Made by a program: the position numbers and the translations under genes
Assembly (NCBI RefSeq): GCF_013464915.1
Contig: NZ_RAVT01000032.1
Coordinates: forward strand, 28,102 to 77,500
Source: Stenotrophomonas maltophilia
GTDB taxonomy: Bacteria; Pseudomonadota; Gammaproteobacteria; Xanthomonadales; Xanthomonadaceae
Reading direction: 5' to 3'
DNA: 49,399 nt
The notes under the pieces: model-generated
The model's database searches: none
The model's input: only the letters and a program-made list of their open reading frames with translations
What the model was told of the DNA's origin: nothing
Shown: positions 34,599-45,019 of the stretch, one piece after another
Position numbering within the stretch: position 1 is the stretch's first letter
Layout: each line of letters starts with the position of its first letter

Positions 34599-34602
34599 GC
34601 CC

Positions 34603-35316
34603 TCACCCCTTGAACCGCAACCCCACGCCCGGTTCGGTGAACAGGTAGCGCGAATCCAGCGCCGAATCGCCCAGCTTGTGCCGCAGCTTGCCGACCAGGA
34701 TGCGCAGGTAATGGGTGTCGTGCTGGTGGGTCGGTCCCCAGATCTCCTGCAGGATCTGCGGCTGGGTCACCACCCGCCCGGCATTGCGCAGCAGCAGCGA
34801 CAGCAGCGCGTACTCCTTGCGGGTCAGTGCCACCGGCTCGCCATCCAGCGCCACTTCACGGCGCACCAGGTCCACATGCAGATGGCCATCGTCGAACACC
34901 GGCGGCGTGCCATCGTTGGGCACGCTGCGAGTGCGCAGCAGCGCACGTACCCGCGCCATCAGTTCCTGCGTGCCGAACGGCTTGGTCACGTAGTCATTGG
35001 CGCCGGTGTCCAGCGCCCGCACCTTCTCGGCCTCGCCGGCACGCACGGTCAGCATGATCACCGGCACCTGGCTCCATTGCCGCAGCTGCTCCAGCACCTC
35101 GTGACCCTCCATGTCCGGCAGGCCGATATCCAGGATCACCAGATCCATGTCCTCGCTGGCCGCCAGTTGCAGGCCTTCCTGGCCGGTGGCGGCCTGCCGT
35201 ACCTGGTAGCCCTGCGCGCGCAGGCTGATGTCCAGGAACCGGCGGATCTGGGTTTCATCGTCGATCACCAGCACGCGCGCGGCCGGCACGCTGGCATCAA
35301 TCGGGGTCGGGCTCAT
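34603..35316 (-). CDS. kdpE: Response regulator KdpE
   Basis: The 237-aa OmpR-type regulator activates kdp transcription at low K+. The receiver has the acidic pair D19-D20 (VLVIDDETQIRRF), phospho-acceptor D63 in LVILDIGLPD and the Lys in YVTKPFG. The C-terminal winged helix includes LTRKEYALLSLLLRNAG and THYLRILVGKLRHKL. The start overlaps the kdpD stop by 20 bp, typical of translational coupling. It is the last gene of the kdp operon. Confidence 0.96.
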   Translation of the reverse strand: MSPTPIDASVPAARVLVIDDETQIRRFLDISLRAQGYQVRQAATGQEGLQLAASEDMDLVILDIGLPDMEGHEVLEQLRQWSQVPVIMLTVRAGEAEKVRALDTGANDYVTKPFGTQELMARVRALLRTRSVPNDGTPPVFDDGHLHVDLVRREVALDGEPVALTRKEYALLSLLLRNAGRVVTQPQILQEIWGPTHQHDTHYLRILVGKLRHKLGDSALDSRYLFTEPGVGLRFKG

Positions 35317-37957
35317 CGTGGGAGGCTGGCTTGAGCAGGGGCAGGGTGATGCGGATCAGGGTACCGCGACCGTCGCGTCCGGGCAGTGCCTGCACGCTGC
35401 CGCCGTGCGCGCCGATCATGCCCTGGCAGATGGTCAGGCCCAGGCCGGTGCCGTGGCGGCCACGGTCACCGCGCTCGACGCTGTAGAACATGTCGAAGAT
35501 GCGCGCGCGCTCGTCGTCGGGAATGCCGGGGCCGGCATCGATCACGTCGATGCGCAGCTGGCCGTCCAGCTCGCGCGCCTGCACCTGCACGGCGGCGTCG
35601 GGCGGCGAGAACTTGGCGGCGTTCTCCATCACGTTGAACACCGCCTGTTCGACCAGCGCCGGGTGCACCCAGATCGGCGCCAGCGTGGAGGGAATATCCA
35701 GCTCCAGCCGCACCTTCGGCTGGTAGCGCTGCAGGCGCCGCGCCGCCGAGCCGATCAGCTCGTCCACACCGATCCAGTCGCGGTTGATCTTCAGTCCTTC
35801 GTGGCCAAGCCGGGTCATGTCCAACAGGTTCTGGATGTAGCGGTCCAGCCGTTCGCCCTCGACCAGGATGGTGTCCAGCAGGGCGCGGCGATCGGCCGTG
35901 TCCATCGCCGCACCGTAGCTTGCCAGGCTGTCGGCCGAACCGATCATCGCCGCCAGCGGCGAGCGCAGGTCGTGCGACACCGAGGAAAGCAGGGCCGAGC
36001 GCAGCCGCTCGGTCTCGTTGCTGACGTGCGCCTGCTCCAGTTCGGCCACCAGCCGGGTGCGCAGCGCGGCCTGGGCGATGTCATCCACCATCGCTTCGGC
36101 CAGCTGCCGTTGCTCGGGCAGCAGGCGCGCCTGCGCGCCGGGCAGGTACAGGCCGGCCACGCCGATCGCGCGGTCCTCGCCGTCGAGCAGGGGCAGGAAC
36201 CACCACTGCGCGCCGGCCAGGGTATCGGTGAAGCGGCCACTGGGCTGGCCATGGCGCAGCGCCCAGTCGGCAGCGGCCAGATCGGTATCGCCCGGCTGCG
36301 AACGGCCACCGGATGCAGTGTCGGCGCCGATCCGCAGCCAGGATGGAACGTCCATCGCCTGTTCCAGCGCCAGGCGCCCGGCCTGCGCCACTTCACCATT
36401 GCCGGCCGCGCTGGCCAGCTGCCGTCCCAGCTGCTGGCGCGCACGTGCATGGCGGTTGGCCGCGCGCAGCGCGATCACCTGCATGCGCAGGCGCGAGGCC
36501 AGGCGCCCGGCCACCAGTGCCGCGGCCAGGAACAGGAACACGGTGATCACGCCCTGGCGTGCACCGATGGCGAAGGTGAAGCGCGGCGCGATGAACAGGA
36601 AGTTGTAGGCGAGGAAGCACAGGATCGCCGCCATCACCGCCACGCTGGCGCGCGTGCGCGCAGCCACCAGCACCACCGCCACGATGAACACCATCGACAG
36701 GTCGGCCATGCCGACCCAGCGTTCGGCCAGCCATGCCACCGCGCAGGCCAGCGCGGTGGCGATCAGCGCCTGCACCGGCTCGTAGCTGATGCCGCGTACC
36801 GGTGGCAGCAGGCCCTCGCGGCGGGAGCGTGCACGTGCCTGCGGGGTGCTGATGATGGTGATCTCGTAATGCGCGCCGCGCTGGATCAGCTGCTGGGTCA
36901 ACGTTCGGTTGAACATCCGTGCCAGCGGGCGCTCGCGGGTCCGCCCCAGCACCAGGGTGGACACGCCGTTGTGCGCGGCGTGGTCGAGCAGGGCGTCGGC
37001 GATGCTCGATCCGTGCAACAGCTCGGCGTCGCCGCCCAGCCGCCGTGCCAGGGCGAAGGCCGCATCGATCTCGCGCCGGGTCGCCTCGTCCTGGCGTCGT
37101 CCCTGCACGGTCACCACGGTCCATGGTGCGTCGCGGCGTTCGGCGATGCGTCGCGCCACGCGCACCAGGTATTCACTCTGGCCGCCGCCGTCGATCGCCA
37201 CCAGCACGCCGCGGCGCAGTGGCAGGTTGCTCTCGCCACGGGCAGCGCGTGCCTCGCGCAGGCTGCTGTCGACGCGATCGGCGGCCTCCTGCATTGCAAG
37301 TTCGCGCAGCGCGGTCAGGTTCGCCGGCGAGAAGAACGCCTGCAGCGCCTGCGCGGCCTGTTCCGGCACATAGACCTTGCCCTGCTGCAGGCGCGCGATC
37401 AGCTCGCGCGGCGGCAGGTCAACCAGCACGATGTCGTGCAGGCGGTCGAGCACGACATCGGGCACGGTCTCGCTGACCCGCACACCGGTGATGCGCATCA
37501 CCACATCATTGAGGCTTTCCAGATGCTGGATGTTGACCGTGGTCCAGACGTCGATGCCGGCGTCCAGCAGCTCCATCACATCCTGCCAGCGCCGTTCGTG
37601 GCGGCTGCCCGGTGCATTGCGATGGGCCAGTTCATCTACAAGCACCAACGCTGGATGCCGTGCGAGCACGGCATCCAGGTCCATCTCCTGCAGGGCATGG
37701 CCGTGGTAGGCCACGTCCTTCAGCGGCAACTGCGGCAGCCCCTCCAGCAGCGCCTGGGTATCGGCACGGCCATGGGTTTCCACCAGCCCGACCACCAGGT
37801 CGACGCCGCGGCGCAGCTGTTCCTGCGCGCGGGTCAGCATGGCGTAGGTCTTGCCCACGCCCGGCGCCGCGCCGAGGAACACGGTCAGTTTGCCGCCGGC
37901 TTCGCGTTGCAGGCCTTCGACCAGGGCATCGGCCTGGCGGGTACGCGCATCAGTCAT
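35297..37957 (-). CDS. kdpD: Sensor histidine kinase KdpD
   Basis: The 886-aa sensor responds to K+ limitation or ionic stress and phosphorylates KdpE. From the start chosen here (MTDARTRQADALVEGL) it has an N-terminal KdpD domain with the Walker-like GAAPGVGKTYAML, a universal-stress-like domain and four membrane segments (about residues 395-480). A GAF-like region, the H-box SVSHDLRSPLAAMIGS and an ATPase domain with GPGIPDDERARIF and GRHGTGLGLTI follow. In-frame ATGs at 37981 and 37972 are possible. It starts 51 bp after the kdpC stop. Confidence 0.96.
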   Translation of the reverse strand: MTDARTRQADALVEGLQREAGGKLTVFLGAAPGVGKTYAMLTRAQEQLRRGVDLVVGLVETHGRADTQALLEGLPQLPLKDVAYHGHALQEMDLDAVLARHPALVLVDELAHRNAPGSRHERRWQDVMELLDAGIDVWTTVNIQHLESLNDVVMRITGVRVSETVPDVVLDRLHDIVLVDLPPRELIARLQQGKVYVPEQAAQALQAFFSPANLTALRELAMQEAADRVDSSLREARAARGESNLPLRRGVLVAIDGGGQSEYLVRVARRIAERRDAPWTVVTVQGRRQDEATRREIDAAFALARRLGGDAELLHGSSIADALLDHAAHNGVSTLVLGRTRERPLARMFNRTLTQQLIQRGAHYEITIISTPQARARSRREGLLPPVRGISYEPVQALIATALACAVAWLAERWVGMADLSMVFIVAVVLVAARTRASVAVMAAILCFLAYNFLFIAPRFTFAIGARQGVITVFLFLAAALVAGRLASRLRMQVIALRAANRHARARQQLGRQLASAAGNGEVAQAGRLALEQAMDVPSWLRIGADTASGGRSQPGDTDLAAADWALRHGQPSGRFTDTLAGAQWWFLPLLDGEDRAIGVAGLYLPGAQARLLPEQRQLAEAMVDDIAQAALRTRLVAELEQAHVSNETERLRSALLSSVSHDLRSPLAAMIGSADSLASYGAAMDTADRRALLDTILVEGERLDRYIQNLLDMTRLGHEGLKINRDWIGVDELIGSAARRLQRYQPKVRLELDIPSTLAPIWVHPALVEQAVFNVMENAAKFSPPDAAVQVQARELDGQLRIDVIDAGPGIPDDERARIFDMFYSVERGDRGRHGTGLGLTICQGMIGAHGGSVQALPGRDGRGTLIRITLPLLKPASHDEPDPD

Positions 37958-38008
37958 GGGAGCCGCTGTCATGGCCGCCATTGTGCGCGCAGCCGGTGCA
38001 GGCCAGCA

Positions 38009-38659
38009 TCACGGTGCCTTGGCTGCATGGTCCAGTGCGAAGTTCAACGTCACCACGTTCACCCGCGGCTGCCCGAACAGGCCCCACTGGCGGCCTTCGG
38101 TATGCGCCTGCACCAGCGCCTGCACGCGTTCCACTGGCAGGCCTCGCGCACGCGCCACGCGCGCCACCTGCAGCTGTGCGGCGGCCGGCGACAACTGCGG
38201 ATCGAGACCGCCGCCGGACTGGGTGACCAGGTCGGCCGGAACCTGCGCTGGCGCGACACCTTCCCGTGCAGCCACCGCAGCGGTGCTGGCAGCGACGCGC
38301 TCGGCCAGCGCCGGGTTGCTGCGCGCCATGTTGGAACCGGCCGCGGCCATCGGGTCGTAGTTGGCGGCTGACGGTCGTGCCTGGAAGTAGCCATCACCGG
38401 TGAACGGCTGCGCCAGCCATGCCGAGCCGCGCACCTGACCACTGTCATCGCGCAGCAGGCTGCCTTCGGCCTGTCCCGGGAATGCCAGGCCGGCAAAGCC
38501 GGTTGCAATGCCGGCGTAGACCGCACCGGCCAGCAGCAGGGTGGCCAGGCCCAGGCCGATCGCCGGACGCCAGCGGGCGTCATCCTGCAGGCTGGCCACG
38601 CGGGCCTCGGCCTTTGGTTCACGGGACAAGGAAGACGAAGTGGAAGCAGAACGGTTCAT
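38009..38659 (-). CDS. kdpC: Potassium-transporting ATPase subunit KdpC
   Basis: The 216-aa single-span subunit assembles with KdpA and KdpB. It has an N-terminal tail about 30 residues longer than usual, a membrane helix ([20 protein letters not shown]) and the conserved periplasmic domain with [29 protein letters not shown] and RVARARGL. The start overlaps the kdpB stop by 4 bp. The length is slightly above the common 190-200 aa because of the Ser/Arg-rich tail. A later start is possible. Confidence 0.95.
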   Translation of the reverse strand: MNRSASTSSSLSREPKAEARVASLQDDARWRPAIGLGLATLLLAGAVYAGIATGFAGLAFPGQAEGSLLRDDSGQVRGSAWLAQPFTGDGYFQARPSAANYDPMAAAGSNMARSNPALAERVAASTAAVAAREGVAPAQVPADLVTQSGGGLDPQLSPAAAQLQVARVARARGLPVERVQALVQAHTEGRQWGLFGQPRVNVVTLNFALDHAAKAP

Positions 38660-40713
38660 GCGCCGAATACCAGGACAAGAAGGAGGTCGATCAGCTTGAT
38701 CGCCGCGAACGGCAGCAACACGCCGCCGAGGCCGTACACCAGCATGTTCCGGCGCAGCAGCGCGGTGGCGGTGGCCGGGCGGAAGCGCACGCCACGCAGG
38801 GCCAGCGGGATCAGTGCGGGAATCACCAGGGCGTTGAAGATCAGCGCCGCCAGCACCGCATTGCGCGGGCTCGACAGCTGCATCACGTTCAGTGCGGCCA
38901 TGGTCGGAACGGCAGCGGCGAACAGCGCCGGCAGGATCGCGAAGTACTTGGAGACGTCGTTGGCCAGCGAGAAGGTGGTCAGCGCGCCGCGGGTGATCAG
39001 CTGCTGCTTGCCCACTTCCACCACCGCCAGCAGCTTGGCCGGGTCCGAGTCCAGGTCGACCATGTTGCCGGCCTCCTTCGCCGCCTGCGTGCCGGAGTTC
39101 ATCGCCAGGCCGATGTCGGCCTGGGCCAGCGCCGGGGCGTCGTTGGTACCGTCGCCCACCATCGCCACCAGGCGGCCACCGGCCTGCTCCTGGCGGATGC
39201 GCGCCAGCTTGTCTTCCGGTCGCGCCTCGGCGATGTAGTCGTCCACACCGGCTTCGGCAGCGATGGCGGCGGCGGTCAGCGGGTTGTCACCGGTGATCAT
39301 CACCGTGCGGATGCCCATCGCCCGCAGCTGCGCGAACTTCTCGCGCATGCCGCGCTTGACCACGTCCGAGAGCTCGATCACGCCCAGCACATGGCGGCCC
39401 TCGGCCACCACCAGCGGGGTGGCACCGTTGCGTGCCACCTGCTCGACGCGACCTGCAAGTTCCGCAGGCACGTTGCCGCCCAGCGCCTGCACGTGGGCAC
39501 GGATCGCATCGGCGGCACCCTTGCGGATCTGCCGCCCATGTTCCAGGTCGACGCCGGACATGCGGGTCTGGGCAGTGAAGGCCAGGTAGTCGGCATGGTC
39601 CGGTTCGGCGGTGGCGCACCCCTGTTCGCGCGCCAGGCGCACGATCGACTTGCCTTCCGGAGTCGGGTCGGCCAGCGAGGACAGCAGCGCCGCTTCACGC
39701 AGCTGGCTGGCATCGATACCGGCCAACGGGTGGAAGTGGCTGGCCTGGCGATCGCCGTAGGTGATGGTGCCGGTCTTGTCCAGCAGCAGCACGTCCACGT
39801 CGCCTGCCACTTCCACCGCCTTGCCCGACTTGGCCAGCACGTTGGCGGCCAGCGCACGGTTCATGCCGGCGATGCCGATGGCCGGCAACAGGCCGCCGAT
39901 GGTGGTCGGGATCAGGCACACCAGCAGCGCGATCAGCAGCAGCGGGTCAACCTGCACGCCTACCGCCGCACCAATGGCCGGCAGCGTCGCCACCACCACC
40001 AGGAAGGTCAGCGTCATCGCTGCCAGCAGCAGGGTCAGCGCGATCTCGTTCGGCGTCTTCTGCCGGTTGGCGCCTTCCACCAGCGCGATCATCCGGTCCA
40101 GGAAGCTGTGGCCCGGCTCGGCGGTCACCCGCACGATGATCTGGTCGGACAGCACCTTGGTACCGCCGATCACGCCGGAACGATCGGTGCCGGCCTCGCG
40201 CAGCACCGGTGCCGATTCGCCGGTCACGGCCGCTTCGTTGATGGTGGCCAGGCCCTGCACGATCTCGCCATCGGCCGGTACCAGTTCACCGGCACTGACG
40301 ATCACATGGTCGCCCGGGCGCAGCTCGGCGGCCGGCACCTGGCTTTCCGCGGCACCCGGCTGCGGCGCGGCCAGGCGGCGTGCCACCAGATCCTGGCGGG
40401 CGCGGCGCAGCGAAGCGGCCTGGCCACGGCCGCGCGCTTCGGCCACCGCTTCGGCGAAGTTGCCGAACAGCACGGTCACCAGCAGGATCGCGGTCACCGC
40501 CAGGCCGAAGCCCAGCGGCGCATTGCCGGTCAGGGTGACGATCGCGGCAACGATCGTGCCGGCCATCACCACCGCCATCACCGGGCTGTGCACCAGATGC
40601 ATCGGCGACAGCTTGCGCACCGCCTCGACCAGTGCACGGCGCAGGCCTGCGGCATCCAGCAGGGCAGGGCGCGGTGCGAGGGAACTACGGGTTGAACTTG
40701 CGTGGGTACTCAT
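38656..40713 (-). CDS. kdpB: Potassium-transporting P-type ATPase subunit KdpB
   Basis: This 685-aa P-type ATPase subunit hydrolyses ATP to drive K+ uptake through KdpA. It contains TGESAPVL, the phosphorylation site [11 protein letters not shown], the KxxE-type regulatory segments and the hinge [16 protein letters not shown]. About seven membrane helices are visible. It follows kdpA by 10 bp and overlaps kdpC. Confidence 0.98.
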   Translation of the reverse strand: MSTHASSTRSSLAPRPALLDAAGLRRALVEAVRKLSPMHLVHSPVMAVVMAGTIVAAIVTLTGNAPLGFGLAVTAILLVTVLFGNFAEAVAEARGRGQAASLRRARQDLVARRLAAPQPGAAESQVPAAELRPGDHVIVSAGELVPADGEIVQGLATINEAAVTGESAPVLREAGTDRSGVIGGTKVLSDQIIVRVTAEPGHSFLDRMIALVEGANRQKTPNEIALTLLLAAMTLTFLVVVATLPAIGAAVGVQVDPLLLIALLVCLIPTTIGGLLPAIGIAGMNRALAANVLAKSGKAVEVAGDVDVLLLDKTGTITYGDRQASHFHPLAGIDASQLREAALLSSLADPTPEGKSIVRLAREQGCATAEPDHADYLAFTAQTRMSGVDLEHGRQIRKGAADAIRAHVQALGGNVPAELAGRVEQVARNGATPLVVAEGRHVLGVIELSDVVKRGMREKFAQLRAMGIRTVMITGDNPLTAAAIAAEAGVDDYIAEARPEDKLARIRQEQAGGRLVAMVGDGTNDAPALAQADIGLAMNSGTQAAKEAGNMVDLDSDPAKLLAVVEVGKQQLITRGALTTFSLANDVSKYFAILPALFAAAVPTMAALNVMQLSSPRNAVLAALIFNALVIPALIPLALRGVRFRPATATALLRRNMLVYGLGGVLLPFAAIKLIDLLLVLVFGA

Positions 40714-40723
40714 TGCGGTGTCC

Positions 40724-42433
40724 TCAGTGCAGTCCCAGGCTCAGGTGGTCGGCGATCGGGCCGAGTACCAGCGCCGGCATGAACTGCAGCACGGTCAGGA
40801 TGACGATCACCGAGACCAGGGTCAGGGCGAAGGTCGGCGTTTCGATCTGCAGGCTGCCGGCAGACTCCGGCGCCTGGCGCTTGGCGGCCAGCTGTGCAGC
40901 CACCATCAGCGGGATGATCAGCAGCGGGAAGCGGCCCAGCAGCAGCACCAGCGAGCAGCTCAGGTTCCACCACAGCGTGGCGTCGCCCAGCCCTTCGAAG
41001 CCCGAGCCGTTGTTGGCGTAGGCCGAGACATACTCGTAGAACACCTGGCTGATGCCATGGAAGCCGGGGTTGGAGGTGCCGGCCAGGCCGGGCACGGCCA
41101 GGGTGATCGCAGTGAACACCAGCAGGGTGATCGGCTGCAGCAGCACGAGCAGCGCCAGCAGGCGCACCTGTGGCGTCTCCAGCTTGCGGCCGAACAGTTC
41201 CGGCGTACGCCCGGTCATCAACCCGGCCAGGAATACACCCAGCAGCAGATAGACGATGAACTGCTGCAGGCCACAGCCGATGCCGCCCCAGATCGCGCTG
41301 ACCAGCATGTTGACCATCGCGATGCCGCCACTCAGCGGTGCCAGCGAGTCGTGCATGCCGTTGACCGAGCCGTTGGAGACCTGGGTGGTCACCGCTGCCC
41401 ACAGCGCCGTGCCATCGGCGCCGAAACGCACTTCCTTGCCTTCCATCAGCAGCGGCGTGGCGGCGCTGGCGCTATGGGCCTCGCTCCACATCATCGCGCT
41501 GGTGGAAAGCAGCGACATGCCCAGCATGCAGCTGAACACCAGCGCGCCGAAGCGACGGCGTCCGGTGAATGCGCCGATCATGAAGATCACCGCCATCGGC
41601 ACCAGCAGGATGCCGACGATTTCCAGCGCGTTCGACAGCGGGGTCGGGTTCTCCAGCGGGAAGCTGCTGTTCGGGCCATACCAGCCGCCGCCGTTTGCGC
41701 CCAGCTGCTTGGCCGCGACCATCGCTGCGACCGGGCCCAGCGGCAGTTTCTGCTGGGCCATGCCGGCGCTGGCATCGATCGGCGTGGCCTGCGGGCCACC
41801 GGCCATCGTCGAGGGCACGCCCTGGCTGGTCAGCACCAGCGTCCACACCAGGCACAGTGGCAGCAGGAAGCGCACGCACAGGCGCACCACGTCCACGTAG
41901 TAGTTGCCCACCGCCACCTGGCGGTCATCGCCGGCCCCGGTGGCCGCCGCAGCCTGCGGCGCTCGCGAGAACAACGCGCGCAGCGTGGCCACCGCCAGCG
42001 CCAGGCCCATCATCGGCGTCACCACCTGCAGGCCGGTGATGCCGGTCATCTGCGAGAGGTAGGACAGCTGCGCCTGGCCCGAATAGTGCTGCTGGTTGGT
42101 GTTGGTCAGGAACGAGATCATCGTGTGCAGCGCGGTGTCCCAGCGCATGTTCGGGATCTGGTCCGGGTTCAACGGCAACCAGGCCTGGGTCATGAACACC
42201 GCCTGGGTCAGCACCGCGACCACCACGTTGCTCAGCACGAAGGCCAGCACATAGCCGCGCCAGGACATGGCACGCGATGGATCGACGCCGAACACCCTGT
42301 ACAGCGGCTTCTCGATCCAGTTGAACAGCACGTCGACCTTCATCGGCGTGCCGCGCATCACGCGTGCCAGGTACAGGCCCAGCGGCCACGCCAGCAGCAG
42401 GCTGGCGGCAATAATCACAAGCATCTCAGTCAT
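40724..42433 (-). CDS. kdpA: Potassium-transporting ATPase subunit KdpA
   Basis: The 569-aa channel-like subunit binds and translocates K+. It has about ten membrane helices and four degenerate selectivity-filter regions, for example in [37 protein letters not shown] and [16 protein letters not shown]. It begins [19 protein letters not shown] 12 bp after the kdpF stop. High-affinity Kdp is normally induced when external K+ is low. Confidence 0.98.
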   Translation of the reverse strand: MTEMLVIIAASLLLAWPLGLYLARVMRGTPMKVDVLFNWIEKPLYRVFGVDPSRAMSWRGYVLAFVLSNVVVAVLTQAVFMTQAWLPLNPDQIPNMRWDTALHTMISFLTNTNQQHYSGQAQLSYLSQMTGITGLQVVTPMMGLALAVATLRALFSRAPQAAAATGAGDDRQVAVGNYYVDVVRLCVRFLLPLCLVWTLVLTSQGVPSTMAGGPQATPIDASAGMAQQKLPLGPVAAMVAAKQLGANGGGWYGPNSSFPLENPTPLSNALEIVGILLVPMAVIFMIGAFTGRRRFGALVFSCMLGMSLLSTSAMMWSEAHSASAATPLLMEGKEVRFGADGTALWAAVTTQVSNGSVNGMHDSLAPLSGGIAMVNMLVSAIWGGIGCGLQQFIVYLLLGVFLAGLMTGRTPELFGRKLETPQVRLLALLVLLQPITLLVFTAITLAVPGLAGTSNPGFHGISQVFYEYVSAYANNGSGFEGLGDATLWWNLSCSLVLLLGRFPLLIIPLMVAAQLAAKRQAPESAGSLQIETPTFALTLVSVIVILTVLQFMPALVLGPIADHLSLGLH

Positions 42434-42445
42434 GGCAGGCTCCGC

Positions 42446-42538
42446 TCAGAACGACTCGGGCCGCAGCACGACATAAAGGAGATAGGCGGCGGCGACCAGC
42501 ACCAGCACGCCACACAACAACGACAGCCAGGGGGACAT
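42446..42538 (-). CDS. kdpF: KdpF small subunit
   Basis: This 30-aa hydrophobic peptide begins MSPWLSLLCGVLVLVAAAYL and ends VLRPESF, the shape and terminus of KdpF, which stabilises the Kdp complex. It is the first gene of the operon, 12 bp before kdpA. It was picked out because a longer frame begins in the non-coding region upstream. Confidence 0.88.
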   Translation of the reverse strand: MSPWLSLLCGVLVLVAAAYLLYVVLRPESF

Positions 42539-42677
42539 TGCAATAGCGTCCTGGTGGAACCCCTCCACCTCAGGCCGCCATCGTCGTCCTGCCCCCCATA
42601 AACGCACTACGCGCCGGACCGGGCCGACGCGTAAAAAGTGCATAAATTCATCGCCCGAAGCCGTAACCGGACGACGG

Positions 42678-42700
42678 GTAGCGCCGGGCCATGCCCGGCG
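42678..42700. repeat. SMAG-type GTAG palindrome
   Basis: It is nearly identical to the copy at 8364-8386 (GTAG, CGCCGGGC / GCCCGGCG). It lies between the stop of the 42713 gene and the kdpF promoter region. Confidence 0.75.
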
Positions 42701-42712
42701 GTGGGAGCGTGG

Positions 42713-43378
42713 TCAGCCGGCCGGGGCCGCCGCCTGCGCCATGCCCTTCAGCTCGCGATAGCGCTGCAGGGTACTGTCGATCTCGGCCTTCAACGCCTGC
42801 TGCTGCAGCACGAGCCCGGCCTGCAGGCGCTGCTGCGCCTGCAGCTGCGCATGCCGCTTGCGGATCGCCTCGGCCTGCTTGTCGACCACCTTGCCGCCGG
42901 CCAGTTCGCGGTCTCCCGCCGCCGACAGCAGCGCCACCAGCGACTCACGCAGGCTGGTGACGTTGTACTCGGCGGTCTTCAGGTTGTTGTCCAGCACTTC
43001 CTGGCGCTCGGCAAACACCCGGCGCAGGTCGGCTTCGCTGCCGTAGGTGGACAACATGGCCTGCTCGGTGCGCTGGCGGGTCTGCTCGGCCATCAGGTCC
43101 AGCTGTTGCTGCTGCGCAGCGGTGCTGGCAGCGGCACGTTCCTCGTCGGTCAACGCGCGCTGGACCTGCGCATTGCGCAGGCCCGTGCTCGCATTGAATT
43201 CCTCGCGGGCATGGTTGACCGCGTCGGCCGGCAGCGAATCACTGCAGATCCGCTCCTTGCCCTCGTTCCAGCAGTACAGCTTCTTTTCCGCCTTGCCACT
43301 GTCGCGCGACTGCGCCGGTACGGTGAACGGCACGGCCAGCAGCAGGCCGGCGAAGAGGACAGCAGGAACTCGGGACAT
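42713..43378 (-). CDS. Hypothetical exported coiled-coil protein, DUF4124-like N-terminus
   Basis: The 221-aa product has a signal peptide (VPAVLFAGLLLAVPFTVPAQ) and a short Cys-containing segment (LYCWNEGKERICSDSLP) that resembles the DUF4124 motif. The rest is Gln/Ala/Leu/Glu-rich coiled coil (about residues 75-210). It should be periplasmic. The function is unknown. It shares the minus strand with pyrE, starting 18 bp after the pyrE stop, and may be co-transcribed with it. Confidence 0.78.
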   Translation of the reverse strand: MSRVPAVLFAGLLLAVPFTVPAQSRDSGKAEKKLYCWNEGKERICSDSLPADAVNHAREEFNASTGLRNAQVQRALTDEERAAASTAAQQQQLDLMAEQTRQRTEQAMLSTYGSEADLRRVFAERQEVLDNNLKTAEYNVTSLRESLVALLSAAGDRELAGGKVVDKQAEAIRKRHAQLQAQQRLQAGLVLQQQALKAEIDSTLQRYRELKGMAQAAAPAG

Positions 43379-43396
43379 GACCTTTCCCCTGGTCGG

Positions 43397-44056
43397 TCAG
43401 CGGATCGAACGAACGCCGTACTGGGCCCGGTAGGCTTCCAGCGGCTGCCGGTAACCCACAAGTTCCGGGTTGCCGGAGGCGAAATCAAGCAGGTCGGCCA
43501 GCGACGCCACGGCGATCACCGGGATACCGGCTTCCTCGGCCACCGACTGCGCCGCCGAACGGCGGTCGGTCTCCGAAGCGATCTCCTGGCGGTCCAGCGC
43601 CACCACGATGCCGGCCGGGGTGCCACCGGCGGCGCGGATGATGCCCAGCGCTTCGCGGATCGCAGTACCGGCGGTGATCACGTCGTCGACGATCAGCACG
43701 CGCTTGCCCTGCATGTCGGCGCCGATCAGCTGGCCGCCTTCGCCGTGGTCCTTGGCTTCCTTGCGGTTGAACGACAGCGGCAGGTCGCGGCCGCGCTGGG
43801 CCAGCTCACAGGCCATCGCGGTGGCCAGCGGGATGCCCTTGTAGGCCGGGCCGAACACCACGTCGTACTTGATCCCGCTGGCATCGATGGCATCGGCGTA
43901 GCAGGCGCCAAGCTGGGACAGCAGCGAGCCGGAGTCGAAGCGGCCGGCGTTGAAGAAATAGGGGCTCAGCCGGCCGGACTTGAGGGTGAACTGGCCGAAG
44001 CGCAGGGCGTCGGCGGTCAGGGCCAGCTGCAGGAAACGGTGGCGGTGGTCGCTCAT
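43397..44056 (-). CDS. pyrE: Orotate phosphoribosyltransferase
   Basis: The 219-aa enzyme joins orotate to PRPP to form OMP in pyrimidine synthesis. The PRPP signature VLIVDDVITAGTAIREAL and the catalytic Lys region FGPAYKGIPLA and FNRKEAKDHGEGG are clear. The start MSDHRHRFLQLAL matches family N-termini. In-frame ATGs at 44071 and 44077 would add five or seven residues. A frame running to 44989 is discounted because it crosses the divergent ampN gene. It is divergent from ampN over 162 bp, as pyrE and crc are in pseudomonads. Confidence 0.95.
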   Translation of the reverse strand: MSDHRHRFLQLALTADALRFGQFTLKSGRLSPYFFNAGRFDSGSLLSQLGACYADAIDASGIKYDVVFGPAYKGIPLATAMACELAQRGRDLPLSFNRKEAKDHGEGGQLIGADMQGKRVLIVDDVITAGTAIREALGIIRAAGGTPAGIVVALDRQEIASETDRRSAAQSVAEEAGIPVIAVASLADLLDFASGNPELVGYRQPLEAYRAQYGVRSIR

Positions 44057-44218
44057 CAAAACTCGATTCATCTTCATTTGGAGCACAAATCCTAATCCAG
44101 CTGGGCGTTTCGCGCTCGTCCGGCCCCGTGTGAAGGCGTTCGCGGGCCCACCCGGCGGACTGCGCAGCCCCGCGGGCAACCGGTATGCTTGCCCGGTTTC
44201 CCGCCGTAGGTCTTCCGC

Positions 44219-45019
44219 ATGCGCATCATCAGTTTCAACGCCAATGGCATCCGTTCCGCCGCGACCAAGGGCTTCCTCGACTGGTTCCGTGCCCAGGATG
44301 CCGATGTCCTGTGCATCCAGGAAACCAAGGCACAGGAAGACCAGCTGACCGACCCGATGTTCCGCCCCGACGGCCACCACTGCTTCTACCGCGACGCCAT
44401 CACCAAGAAGGGCTACAGCGGCGTGGCGATCTACAGCAAGCGCGAGCCGGACCAGGTCATCACCTCGCTGGGCTGGGCCCCGTTCGACGACGAAGGCCGC
44501 TACATCGAGGCACGCTACGGCAACCTCAGCGTGGTCTCCTTCTATATCCCGTCCGGCAGCTCGGGCGACCTGCGCCAGGGCTTCAAGTTCGAAGTGATGG
44601 AATGGCTGCGGCCGATCCTGGAGGAGTGGGCGCGCAGCGGCCGCGACTACGTGCTGTGCGGCGACTGGAACATCGTGCGTTCGGCGCTGGACATCAAGAA
44701 CTGGAAGTCCAACCAGAAGAATTCCGGCTGCCTGCCGGAGGAGCGCGACTGGCTCAACGCCCTCTGCGCCGACCACGGCCAGACCACCGATGTCGCCGCC
44801 GGCCGCGGCTGGGCCGATGCCTACCGCCTGCTCAACCCCACCGGCGAGGACTACACCTGGTGGAGCAACCGTGGCGCCGCCCGTGCCAACAACGTCGGTT
44901 GGCGCATCGACTACCAGTTCATCACCCCGGGCCTGCGTGACCGCCTGCGCAGCTGCTCGATCTACCGCGACGAGCGCTTCTCCGACCACGCCCCGTTCAC
45001 CGTGGACTACGACCTGTGA
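44219..45019 (+). CDS. ampN: AmpN: exonuclease III / Crc-like nuclease upstream of ampG
   Basis: This 266-aa protein has the exonuclease III (EEP) fold. The catalytic residues appear intact: N7, E35 in IQETKAQ, Y109, D149 and N151 in CGDWNIV, D231 in WRIDYQF, and D256-H257 in FSDHAPF. The gene order matches pseudomonad pyrE-crc, where Crc has lost nuclease residues. In S. maltophilia this gene is named ampN and shares an operon with ampG that is required for beta-lactamase induction. The ampG start overlaps its stop by 4 bp. It may be a true AP endonuclease/exonuclease; its own contribution beyond ampG expression is unclear. Confidence 0.92.
   Translation: MRIISFNANGIRSAATKGFLDWFRAQDADVLCIQETKAQEDQLTDPMFRPDGHHCFYRDAITKKGYSGVAIYSKREPDQVITSLGWAPFDDEGRYIEARYGNLSVVSFYIPSGSSGDLRQGFKFEVMEWLRPILEEWARSGRDYVLCGDWNIVRSALDIKNWKSNQKNSGCLPEERDWLNALCADHGQTTDVAAGRGWADAYRLLNPTGEDYTWWSNRGAARANNVGWRIDYQFITPGLRDRLRSCSIYRDERFSDHAPFTVDYDL

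Larger units (their letters stand above)
34278..34602. other. 325-bp non-coding block with many stem-loops
   Basis: This region lies between the convergent phosphomannomutase and kdpE genes. Hairpins visible in order are 34284-34300 (GCCGGGC / GCCCGGC type), a GTAG palindrome at 34308-34332, the nested element at 34370-34550, and a GTAG palindrome at 34575-34598. No convincing ORF was found. It is the most structured non-coding stretch in the window. Confidence 0.75.

Noticed and set aside
34278..34602. CRISPR array in the structured intergenic block
   Set aside because: No regularly spaced direct repeats; the repeats are inverted and of different sequence.
35228..38371. Plus-strand frame of about 1047 codons over kdpD and kdpC
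   Set aside because: Antisense to kdpE, kdpD and kdpC, composition-driven, no motifs, no start context.
39761..42601. Plus-strand frame of about 946 codons over kdpB and kdpA
   Set aside because: Same reason: shadow of conserved genes, with low-complexity His/Gln/Arg content.
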